Shown: one piece after another, positions 27,567 through 37,400 of the stretch | How positions within the stretch are numbered: position 1 is the first letter of the stretch | Layout: every line of letters begins with the position of its first letter | Notes under the pieces: model-generated | The model's input: the letters and a program-made list of their open reading frames with translations, nothing else | Told to the model about the DNA's origin: nothing | Database searches by the model: none | Assembly: GCF_002813455.1 (NCBI RefSeq) | Contig: NZ_PHHE01000001.1 | Coordinates: 744,001-808,000, forward strand | Direction: 5' to 3' | Source: Pseudomonas baetica | GTDB lineage: Bacteria; Pseudomonadota; Gammaproteobacteria; Pseudomonadales; Pseudomonadaceae | DNA length: 64,000 bases | Translations under genes and position numbers: made by a program

Positions 27567-29114
27567 TCAGAGCTTGTAACGCGCGCTGGTGCGGTGCCAT
27601 TCCAGGTTACCGGCCAGCCAACTCTTGAGTCCGGTCAGGTAGCGCTGGAGCAGTGGCGAGGCCTGCGGCAATACGGCTTGTTCTGCCGCCTCATACAAGC
27701 CCATGACTTTGTTGTGAATGGCTGCGCTCTGCGCCATCGCTTGCTCGATCGAACATTGTTGCTCGCGCATCAACAGCAGCGGCAGATTGTAATTACCGAC
27801 ATTCGTCTGGTTTTCTTTTGCGGCAGAATACAAGTCGTTGGCAAGGATCGTGGCACTGGCGGCCAATGCGGTGACCTGTCGCACAGCGGGTGCGCTGTAG
27901 ACGTTTTCTGTTAAATCATAACCACCAATCACATCAATCAACGACAGGCATGGCAGGAAGCTGTTGACCTGACGCTGACTGAGATACTCCCACAGTGGCG
28001 GGATAAGGTTTGCCATTCGCCAACCCGCTTCACCGGCCATACTGATGAACATGGCGCAAATTTCATGGCGTACGCGGGCGGTTTGTGCTGGGGTCGACAA
28101 CGCTTCGACACGCTTCATATAGTCCTGAAGGGCGACCAGTACCGGATCGCGGTTGAACGCTTCATTGAGGGCGGGACGAAACGAGGGAGCGAGATGGAAC
28201 GGCTCCAGTGCGCCGAGCGCCCTGGCCAGTCTTTGCCCGACCAGTCGCGGTTCGGAGCCGGTTTTTTCATCGTCACAGTAGTAGTCGTCCACACTGAACA
28301 AGGCGCCCATGCATTGGGCCTGCAGCAACAAGCGATCGGGATCATCGGTATCGGTATGACAGAGCATGGCGAAACGTCCGAACCCCGCAGCGCGGAGTTT
28401 GTCCCGTTGCCCGGGGAAAATGCCGGTCTGTATGACCCAAGACATGAATCGATCCTCGACCGCTTCGGCCAGCGCATCATCGATGCGAAAGGGCGCCGGA
28501 CAGTGCAGGGCAGGCACCGTCCAGGCAGACATCCCGGCAACGGATGTCACCCGCGATGCCGAGGATGAGCGACGCGAAGCCCGAGCCGCTTCAAACCATT
28601 GCTGCACGCCAGCGATACCGAACTGCTCGAACACCCGACGAAACCAGACCGTGAATTGTTCCGGTGACTGCTCGAGCTGCGTGACAACGTCTGCAAGCGA
28701 TAACCACTGCCAGTTTTGTGCCTCCTCGGGATTGGCTCGCGGTGCTGTCTCACTGATGCCGGCAAACACATGGTCGAATTCATGTTCGATCAACTGGTTG
28801 GACACCTGTTCGTGATAGAGCATCGAAGTGACTTTAGCGATTTTGCAGGTCAGCCCCATTTCTTCCCGCAAGCGGCGTTTGGCAGCGGCACGGGTCCGTT
28901 CTCCTGCGCAGGGGTGGCCGCAACAGGTATTGGTCCATAAACCGCCGGAGTGATATTTGTCCGGCGCCCGTTGTTGCAGCAGCAAGCGGCCATGGTGGTC
29001 AAAGATGAAGATCGAAATGGCACGATGACGAAGCCCCTGTTGATGCACCAGCATCTTCGCAGCAACGCCGGTTTTACGGTCTTTGGGTGAAACCAGAATC
29101 AGAGAATCTTCCAT
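27567..29114 (-). CDS. Fusion: type I IPP isomerase + 2-methylisoborneol-type terpene cyclase
   Basis: 515 aa from ATG 29112-29114 with AAGGAG 8 bases upstream (the frame is open to 29168). Residues about 1-165 are a Nudix IPP:DMAPP isomerase: catalytic Cys in LWTNTCCGHP, Nudix helix RRLREEMGL and catalytic Glu in IEHEFDHVF. A Ser/Arg-rich linker (about 175-195) leads to a class I terpene cyclase with Mg-binding DDYYCDDE near 275, NSE motif NDLYSAAKE near 425 and a C-terminal RY. The DDYYCDD form and overall text match 2-methylisoborneol/2-methylenebornane synthases, which act on 2-methyl-GPP. No prenyltransferase or C-methyltransferase gene is nearby. Confidence 0.88.
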   Translation of the reverse strand: MEDSLILVSPKDRKTGVAAKMLVHQQGLRHRAISIFIFDHHGRLLLQQRAPDKYHSGGLWTNTCCGHPCAGERTRAAAKRRLREEMGLTCKIAKVTSMLYHEQVSNQLIEHEFDHVFAGISETAPRANPEEAQNWQWLSLADVVTQLEQSPEQFTVWFRRVFEQFGIAGVQQWFEAARASRRSSSASRVTSVAGMSAWTVPALHCPAPFRIDDALAEAVEDRFMSWVIQTGIFPGQRDKLRAAGFGRFAMLCHTDTDDPDRLLLQAQCMGALFSVDDYYCDDEKTGSEPRLVGQRLARALGALEPFHLAPSFRPALNEAFNRDPVLVALQDYMKRVEALSTPAQTARVRHEICAMFISMAGEAGWRMANLIPPLWEYLSQRQVNSFLPCLSLIDVIGGYDLTENVYSAPAVRQVTALAASATILANDLYSAAKENQTNVGNYNLPLLLMREQQCSIEQAMAQSAAIHNKVMGLYEAAEQAVLPQASPLLQRYLTGLKSWLAGNLEWHRTSARYKL

Positions 29115-29330
29115 GGCGAGGCTCCTTGTGCCTTCGCTTCCGGACGAAACAACTGACCAGACTGACAAGTGAAATTCAGGCTTACGGTGAGTGGTACAGA
29201 GAAGTTAGTTCAAGCGATTGGGAACGGCAAATAGCCGAATTCGCCTCTTTAACATTCCACCAACAATTGCTTGCTTCCCCGGTCATCGACCTTTATGGCA
29301 ACTTGGCCGCCCCTGATGAGGCTGTGACCG
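29115..29330. promoter_or_regulatory. Divergent promoter gap, terpene fusion / MFS
   Basis: 216 bp between divergent starts. No gene and no obvious operator is seen. Confidence 0.4.
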
Positions 29331-30503
29331 ATGGCAAACCCCTACCGCGAGTTGTTCAACGCCCCCGGCGCCCGGAATTTTGTGCTGGCGGGAATGATCG
29401 CGCGCATGCCGATTTCCATGACCGGGATTGGCGTGATCACCATGCTTTCGCAGCTGTACGGCGGGTACGCGTTGGCCGGTGCGGTGGCGGCTACGTTTGC
29501 CTTGGCCACGGCGTTTTGCGCACCGCAGGTGTCGCGCCTGGTTGACCGTTTCGGCCAGGGTAAAGTGCTGCCTGTTTCGGCGTTGCTCGGTGGCGGGGCG
29601 TTGCTGATGTTGCTGCTGTGCACGCGGTTGCAGGCGCCGACCTGGACGCTGTTTATCTTCGCCGCGCTGGCCGGTTGCATGCCGAGCATGTCGGCGATGG
29701 TGCGCGCGCGCTGGACCGAAATCTATCGTGGCCAGCCGCAATTGCAGACGGCGTATGCGCTGGAATCGGTGCTTGATGAAGTGTGTTTCATCGTTGGCCC
29801 GCCGTTGTCGGTCGGCCTCTGCGTGGCGGTGTTTCCCGAGGCTGGACCGTTGGCGGCACTGTTGGCACTGGCGATCGGCGTCACCGCTTTTGTCGCCCAG
29901 CGCAGCACCGAGCCGCCGGTGCATCCGCATGGCTCGCAGCATCAGGTTTCGATCATCCGTTCAACCGACATCCAGTTGTTGTTGGTATTGATGATTGCCA
30001 TGGGCGTAATCGTTGGCGTAGTCGATGTGGTCAGCGTCGCGTTCGCCCAGCAACAGGGGCAACCGGCGGCTGCCAGTATTGTCTTGTCGGTGTATGCCAT
30101 CGGGTCGTGTCTGGCCGGCCTGGCGTTTGGCGCGCTGCGCTCGAAACTGCCGCTGCCACAACTGTTTTTGTATGGCGGGGTGGCGACGGCGGTGACGACG
30201 TTGCCGCTGTTGCTCGCCAGCAATATTGTCGGTCTGGCGCTGGCGGTGTTCATTGCCGGGCTGTTCTTTGCCCCCACGCTGATCGTCGCGATGGCTCTGG
30301 TCGAGCGCATCGTGCCGCCGGCCAAACTCACCGAAGGCCTGACCTGGCTGGTGACCGGCCTGAGCATTGGCGTTGCGATCGGCGCTGCCGGCTCCGGAGC
30401 GCTGGTGGATGCGTTCGGCGCACGCAGCGGCTTCTGGCTGGCGATTGCGGCGGGGGCGGTGGTGCTTGGCGCGGCCGTGCAGAGTTACCGCCATCTGAAA
30501 TGA
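29331..30503 (+). CDS. MFS transporter
   Basis: 390 aa with 12 hydrophobic segments in two halves of six, of the small sugar-efflux/YfcJ-like drug-proton antiporter type. It begins MANPYRELFNAPGARNFVLAGMIARMPISM; the loop SRLVDRFGQGKVLPVSALLGG after helix 2 is the MFS motif A region, and RARWTEIYRG is in the 4-5 loop. The start ATG follows GAGG. It is 78 bp upstream of the thioesterase gene on the same strand, so it might export the NRPS product, but close MFS relatives are also free-standing. Confidence 0.82.
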   Translation: MANPYRELFNAPGARNFVLAGMIARMPISMTGIGVITMLSQLYGGYALAGAVAATFALATAFCAPQVSRLVDRFGQGKVLPVSALLGGGALLMLLLCTRLQAPTWTLFIFAALAGCMPSMSAMVRARWTEIYRGQPQLQTAYALESVLDEVCFIVGPPLSVGLCVAVFPEAGPLAALLALAIGVTAFVAQRSTEPPVHPHGSQHQVSIIRSTDIQLLLVLMIAMGVIVGVVDVVSVAFAQQQGQPAAASIVLSVYAIGSCLAGLAFGALRSKLPLPQLFLYGGVATAVTTLPLLLASNIVGLALAVFIAGLFFAPTLIVAMALVERIVPPAKLTEGLTWLVTGLSIGVAIGAAGSGALVDAFGARSGFWLAIAAGAVVLGAAVQSYRHLK

Positions 30504-30522
30504 CTGGATAGACGCGCGCGGG

Positions 30523-30547
30523 TTAATTTCTGCAGGATCGCCTTCGT
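30523..30547 (+). promoter_or_regulatory. Candidate iron-starvation (PvdS-type) promoter before the thioesterase
   Basis: TTAAT, 17 bp, then CGT(TC). PvdS-dependent promoters have TAAAT-N16/17-CGT. Compare the similar element before the first NRPS: both read TAATTT ... TTCGTT..TTTATA. Confidence 0.4.
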
Positions 30548-30581
30548 TCTTTTATACAGACAACTTTTTGAGGTAAGCCGG

Positions 30582-31316
30582 GTGACTCAGCTGACATTGC
30601 TGTGCCTTCCTTATTCGGGCGCCAGTGCCATGGTCTACAGCCGCTGGCGGCGCAAATTGCCGCAGTGGCTGACGTTGCAACCGGTAGAACTGCCGGGGCG
30701 CGGCGCACGATTTGGCGAAGCGCTGCAAACCGATATGCGGGCGCTGGCCCGTCAGTTGGCCAGCGAACTGCAAACGACCCTGCGCGCGCCTTATGCCATT
30801 TTTGGCCATAGCCTCGGCGCGCTGCTGGCCTGCGAGCTGGCCCATGCCTTGCGTGCCTTGGGGTTGCCGGAGCCGGTTGCGCTGTTCGCCTCCGGCACGG
30901 CGGCGCCGACGCTGCGCAGTGAATATGACCGCGGCTTCGCTGAACCCAAGAGCGATGCTGAACTGATCGAGCAGTTGCGCACCTTGAATGGCACCAGCGA
31001 AGAAATTCTGGCCAATGCCGAATTGATGAGCCTCACCTTGCCGGTGCTGCGTGCCGACTTCCTGCTGTGCGGGCGTTTTCAGCCGATCCAGCGACCATTG
31101 CTCAAATGCCCGGTGCATGTGCTCGGCGGTACCACCGACCGGGCGACCACCGAGCAATTGATCGGCTGGAGCAAGGAGACCCTCGGCAGTTTCTCCGTGG
31201 ACATGCTCGCCGGCGGTCATTTCTTTATTCATGAACACGAAGCCAAAGTGCTGAAAGTCATCAAGGATCAGCTCGACGTTCATCACCGCCGGCACTCAAT
31301 GCCCGCTACTGCCTGA
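30582..31316 (+). CDS. Type II thioesterase of an NRPS pathway
   Basis: 244 aa alpha/beta hydrolase that clears misloaded or stalled acyl groups from carrier proteins. LLCLPYSGASAMVYSRWRRKLPQW and VELPGRGARF are the usual N-terminal features; the nucleophile Ser lies in GHSLGALLACELAHAL (near 76), the acid probably in GGTTDRAT (near 187) and the His in GGHFFIHEHE (near 212). GTG start after GAGG. It is 180 bp upstream of the first NRPS gene. The sequence is like the thioesterases of pyoverdine loci. Confidence 0.9.
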   Translation: MTQLTLLCLPYSGASAMVYSRWRRKLPQWLTLQPVELPGRGARFGEALQTDMRALARQLASELQTTLRAPYAIFGHSLGALLACELAHALRALGLPEPVALFASGTAAPTLRSEYDRGFAEPKSDAELIEQLRTLNGTSEEILANAELMSLTLPVLRADFLLCGRFQPIQRPLLKCPVHVLGGTTDRATTEQLIGWSKETLGSFSVDMLAGGHFFIHEHEAKVLKVIKDQLDVHHRRHSMPATA

Positions 31317-31334
31317 ACATCAGCACATTTCATG

Positions 31335-31361
31335 GGGGAGCCAGCTCGCTCCCACAGGGTT
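31335..31361. repeat. Degenerate single REP
   Basis: GGGGGAGCCAGCTCGCTCCCAC resembles a decayed REP copy between the thioesterase and NRPS genes. Confidence 0.5.
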
Positions 31362-31416
31362 TCCTGTCCGTCTGAAAATCCCCGCCTGCCTCACTCCTGA
31401 TACTTCTTCTCATTCG

Positions 31417-31440
31417 CTAATTTTTCCGGTGTGCATTCGT
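31417..31440 (+). promoter_or_regulatory. Candidate PvdS-type promoter before the first NRPS
   Basis: CTAAT, 16 bp, then CGT, in the context GCTAATTTTTCC...GCATTCGTTTTATA. Differs from TAAAT-N16-CGT in the -35 part. It lies 56 bp upstream of the ATG. Confidence 0.45.
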
Positions 31441-31495
31441 TTTATAGGGACGACGTGCCTTTGTGCTTCCTGCCTACTGATCCGGATGCTAAGAA

Positions 31496-34400
31496 ATGAA
31501 TGCTGAAGACTCCTTGAAACTTGCTCGCCGGTTTATCGGGTTGCCCCTGGAAAAGCGCCAGATGTTCCTCGCGGCCCTGCAAAAGGAGGGCGTGGATTTC
31601 GCCCGGTTCCCGATCCCCGCCGGGATCGAGGCCGAAGATCGCCAGGCGTTGTCTTACGCGCAGCAACGGATGTGGTTTCTCTGGCAACTGGACCCGTACA
31701 GCGGCGCCTACAACTTGCCGGGTGCGGTGCGCCTGAGCGGGCGGCTGAATCTGCCGGCACTGGAGCAGGCGTTTGCTGCACTGGTCGCCCGTCATGAAAC
31801 CTTGCGCACGGTGTTCCAGCGGCAGGCGGATGACAGTCTGAGGCAAGTGCCGGCCACGGCGACCTTGAACATCCGTCACGAAGATTTCAGCGCGCTGCCG
31901 GCCGCTGAACGCGAGGAGGCGGTCGTTCGTGCCGCCGAGCAACAATCGGTGTTGCCGTTCGATCTGGCCGTCGGGCCGTTGCTGCGGGTCACCTTGCTCA
32001 AACTCGCCGAGCAGGAGCACGTATTGCTGCTGACCCTGCACCACATCGTTTCCGACGGCTGGTCGATGAACGTGCTGATCGACGAATTCATCCGTTGCTA
32101 TGATGCCTTTGACGCCGGCCAGCCACCGGCGCTGGCAGCGCTGCCGGTCCAGTACAGTGATTACGCGCTGTGGCAACGGCGTTGGCTGGAAGCCGGCGAG
32201 CAGGCGCGGCAACTGGAATATTGGCAGGCGCAGTTGGGAGATGAGCACCCGGTGCTGGAATTGCCGCTGGACCATTCGCGCCCGGCCATGCCGAGCTATC
32301 GCGGCACGCGCTATGAGTTTGCCGTCGACGGTCAATTGGCCGAGCAACTGCGCGCCACCGCGCAACAGCATCAAGTCACGTTGTTCATGTTGTTGCTCGG
32401 CGCGTTCAATGCGCTGCTGCATCGTTACACCGGGCAGACCGACATCCGTGTCGGCGTGCCGATTGCCAACCGCAATCGCGCCGAGATCGAAGGCCTGATC
32501 GGTTTCTTTGTAAACACCCAGGTGCTGCGCACCAAACTGGACGGTCAGACCCGCGTCGATGCGTTGCTGCAAGCGATCAAAGAGACGGCGCTCGGCGCTC
32601 AGGCACATCAGGATCTGCCGTTCGAGCAACTGGTTGAAGCGCTGAAACTGGAGCGCAGCCTCATTCACACGCCGCTGTTCCAGGTGATGTACAACCATCA
32701 ACCGCAGGTGGCCGATATCGCCGCCCTCAGCACGGCCTCGGGCCTGGTGCTCGACAGCCTCGAATGGCAAAGCCGCACCACGCAGTTTGACCTGACACTC
32801 GACACCTACGAGAAGGGCGGCAAGCTTCACGCTGCACTGACTTACGCCAGCGATCTGTTCGACGCGCCGACCATCGAACGGATGGCGCGGCACTGGTTGC
32901 GCCTGCTCAAGGCAATGGTTGCCGATCCTGCGCAACGCATTGGCGAACTGCCGTTGCTGGACGCGGATGAGCAGCACACGCTGGTGCATGCCTGGAACGC
33001 TACAGCAGCGGTTTATCCGAGCGGGCAGCCGATTCATCAATTGATCGAAGCCCAAGTGGCGCGCACCCCGAATGCCCCGGCACTGGTGTTCGCCGAGCAA
33101 ACCCTGAGTTATGCGCAACTGGAGGCCCGGGCCAACCAACTGGCTCATCTGTTGCGTGAACAAGGCGTGCGGGCCGACAGTCTGGTGGGCATTTGCGTTG
33201 AGCGGTCGCTGGAAATGGTGATCGGCCTGCTGGCGATTCTCAAGGCCGGCGGTGCCTATGTGCCGCTGGATCCGCAATACCCGCAAGAGCGTCTCGCCTA
33301 CATGGTCGAGGACAGCGGCATCACTTTGCTGCTGACCCAGAGTGCGTTGCTGGCGTCGCTGCCGACGGCAGGGGTGAACGTCATTACCCTCGATCAGGAA
33401 GCTGACTGGCTGGATCGCTACAGCGAAGGCCGTGTCGATGTGCTCGTCGACCCGTTGAACCTCGCGTACGTGATTTACACCTCCGGCTCCACCGGTAAGC
33501 CGAAAGGCGCCGGCAACAGTCATGCGGCACTGGTCAACCGTTTGTGCTGGATGCAGGAGGCTTACGGGCTGGATGCCAGCGATTCGGTGTTGCAGAAAAC
33601 CCCGTTCAGCTTTGACGTGTCGGTCTGGGAATTTTTCTGGCCGCTGCTGACCGGCGCGCGTCTGGTCGTGGCCGCACCGGGTGCGCACCGCGATCCATCG
33701 CTGTTGATCGAAACCATCAACTGCTACGGCATCAGCACGCTGCACTTTGTCCCGTCGATGTTGCAGGCGTTTATTCATGAGCCGGGCGTCGAGGCTTGTG
33801 CCGGCCTCAAGCGCATTGTCTGCAGCGGCGAAGCGCTGTCGCTGGATGCGCAACTGCAAGTGTTCGCCAAGCTGCCGAACGCCGGGCTCTACAATTTGTA
33901 CGGCCCGACCGAGGCGGCCATCGATGTCACCCACTGGACCTGTGTCGACGAAGGCGCCGACAGCGTGCCGATCGGTCGGCCTATCGCCAACCTGCGCACG
34001 CATGTGCTCGACGCCGAACTGTTGCCGGTGCCGAGCGGCGTGGCCGGTGAGTTGTATCTGGGCGGGGCAGGGCTGGCGCGCAGTTATCACCAGCGTCCGG
34101 CGCTGACTGCCGAGCGTTTTGTACCGTGCCCGTTCCACGACGGCGCGCGCCTTTACCGCACCGGTGACCGGGTGCGCCAGCGTGCCGACGGCGTCATCGA
34201 ATACCTCGGGCGTCTGGATCATCAGGTGAAGTTGCGCGGCTTGCGTATCGAGTTGGGCGAAATCGAAACCCGCCTGATGCAGCATCCGCTGGTACGTGAG
34301 GCCGTGGTGCTGGTGCAGGGTGGCAAACATCTGGTCGGCTATCTGGTGCTGGAAACCGCTCAGGCAGACGAACAATGGCAACAGGACGTCAAGGCCTGGC

Positions 34401-37400
34401 TGCTCGGCAGCCTGCCGGAATTCATGGTGCCGACCTACCTGCTGACGCTGGACAGGTTGCCGGTCACTGCCAACGGCAAGCTGGATCGCAAAGCCTTGCC
34501 GCAACCGGATGCCGCGCCACAGCAAGCCTTCGTCGCGCCGCAGGATGCCATGCAAAAGGCCCTGGCGGCGATCTGGGAAGACGTGCTCGGTCTGCAGCGC
34601 GTGGGTGTGGAAGACAACTTCTTCGAGCTGGGTGGCGATTCGATCATTTCGATTCAAGTGGTCAGCCGCGCGCGGCAGGCCGGGATTCGTATCAGCCCGC
34701 GCGACCTGTTCCAGTATCAGACTGTGCGCAGTCTGGCGCTGGTCGCGATTCTCGACAGCCACAGCTCGGTGGATCAGGCGCCGGCGACAGGCGAGGCTTT
34801 GTTGGGGCCGATCCAGCAGCAGTTTTTCAGCCGGGCGATGCCGCAGCGTGAGCACTGGAACCAGTCCCTGTTGTTAACCCCGCGCGAGGCGTTGAATGCT
34901 CAGTGGCTCGACATGGCATTGACCAATGTGATCAATCACCACGATGCCTTGCGTCTGCGTTTTGTCGAGGGCGTCGACGGCTGGCAGCAAGCGTACGCTG
35001 CACAGGTCGAACGCGCTGACGTATGGCTGCGCACGGCCGAGACGACCGCGCAACTGAGCGCCCATTGCGACGAGGCCCAGCGCAGTCTGGATCTGGCCAA
35101 CGGGCCGCTGTTGCGCGCGGTATTAGTGACCATGGCTGATGGCAGTCAGCGCCTGTCGCTGATCCTCCATCACCTGGTGGTGGACGGTGTGTCGTGGCGC
35201 GTGTTGCTGGAAGATCTGCAGCAAGCCTACGAACAACTCGCGGCGGGCGGTGGTGTGCAATTGCCGGCCAAGACCAGCGCGTTCCAGAGCTGGACGGCGC
35301 GCCTGAGCACCGAGGCTTCGCGCTTCGACGATCAACTGGATTACTGGAAAGCCCAGCACGACACCGCGCAGGATCTGCCGTGCGAACGCCCTGAAGGCAG
35401 CCTGCAAAACCGTTTCGGTAAAAAGATCGAATGGCGTCTGGACGCCGAGCGCACTCGCCAATTGCTGCAACAGGCACCAGCGGCCTATCGCACGCAGGTC
35501 AACGATCTGCTGCTGACGGCATTGGCGCGCATAATCAGTGGCTGGAGCGGTCAGCCGGGCACCCTGATCCAACTGGAAGGCCATGGCCGTGAAGACCTGT
35601 TCGACGACATTGACCTGACGCGCAGCATCGGCTGGTTCACCAGCCTGTTCGCCGTCAATCTGGTGGCAGCCGAGGACCTCGAAGGTTCGATCAAGGCGAT
35701 CAAAGAACAACTGCGCGCGGTACCGGACAAAGGTCTGGGTTACGGCGTGCTGCGTTACCTGGCAGCGCCGTCGGTGCGCGAAGAACTGGCTGCATTGCCT
35801 GCGCCGCGTATTACCTTCAACTATCTGGGGCAGTTCGACCGTCAGTTCGATGAGCAGGCGCTGTTGGTGCCGTCCACCGAGTTTGGCGGTGTCGCCCAGG
35901 ATCAACAGGCGCCACTGGATAACTGGTTGACGGTCGAAGGCCAGGTCTATGGCGGCGAATTGAGCCTGAGTTGGGGTTTCAGCTCGCAGATGTTCGATAG
36001 CGCCACTGTGCAAATGTTGGCTGACCGCTACGCCGCAGAACTGATTGCCCTGATCGAGCACTGCTGTGCCCTCGACACCGCGCAAGTGACGCCATCGGAC
36101 TTCCCGTTGGCGCGCATCAGCCAGGCGCAACTGGATGCGTTGCCGGTCGCCGCCGCCGTTATCGAAGATGTTTATCCGCTGTCGCCGATGCAGCAGGGCA
36201 TGTTGTTCCATACCCTGTATGAACCGCAGGTCGAGGCGTACATCAGCCAGATGCGACTGGACATTCAGGGCCTCGATCCGCAGCGTTTTGCCGACGCCTG
36301 GCAAGCGGCGCTGGCGCGTCATGATGTGCTGCGCAGCAGCTTCCACTGGCAAGGTCTGGACAGCGCTCATCAAGTGATCAGCCGTCAGGTGCAATTGCCG
36401 CTGCAGGTGCTGGACAACACTGACACCGATGCGCTGGCCGAGACTGAGCGGGCGCAGGGTTTCGAACTCGACTGCGCGCCGTTGCTGCGCCTGAAATTGG
36501 TACGCACCGGTGCCAATAGCTGGCACTTGATCTACACCAGCCATCACATCCTGATGGACGGCTGGAGTAACGCGCAACTGCTCGGCGAGGTGATTTCGCA
36601 CTATGCCGACGCGCATTCATTGCCGGCACCGGTGGGGCATTACCGCGATTACATGGGCTGGTTGCAGCAGCAATCGGCAGACGCTGGCAAGGCGTTCTGG
36701 AACGCTGCGCTGGCGCCGTTGCAAGCGCCGACACTGCTTGCCGATGCCGTGCGTGCGCCCGTGGCTGGCCACGGCACAGACGAGCATCGCGAGGTGATCG
36801 ACGCAGCCGCAACGCGGCGTCTGGGCGAGTTCGCCCGTCAGCAGAAAGTCACCCTCAACACGTTGCTGCAAGCGGCCTGGAGCCTGTTGCTGCAACGCTA
36901 CACCGGGCAGGACTGCGTAGCGTTCGGCGCGACAGTGGCCGGTCGTTCGGCGCCGCTGCCGGGCATCGAGCAGCAACTGGGGTTGTTCATCAACACCTTG
37001 CCAATAGTGTGCAACCCGCGCCCGGATCATCGCGTCGGGGAGTGGTTGAGTGATCTGCAGGCGCAGAACCTGGCCCTGCGTGAATTCGAGCATGTGCCGT
37101 TGTACGACATTCAAGGCTGGGCAGGGCAGCAGGGCTCGGCGCTGTTCGACAGTCTGCTGGTGTTCGAAAACTTCCCGGTGGCCGAGGCGCTGAAACAGGG
37201 CGCACCGGCCGGGTTGACCTTCGGCAACCTGCATAACCATGAACGCACTCACTATCCGCTGACGCTGGGCATTGAACTCGGCGCCACGCTGAGCCTGGAG
37301 ATGAGCTACGACGCCGCGCGATTCAGCGCCGCCCAAGTACACATGCTCTGCGCCAACCTGCGCCACTTGCTTGAGCAATTGATCACCAACGTCACCGCTT

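Noticed and set aside
31442..34855. 1137-codon open frame on the minus strand inside the first NRPS, and similar long antisense frames elsewhere in both NRPS genes
   Set aside because: Codon-bias shadows of GC-rich coding DNA; translations are low-complexity Arg/His/Gln-rich text with no domains, while the plus strand encodes complete NRPS motifs.
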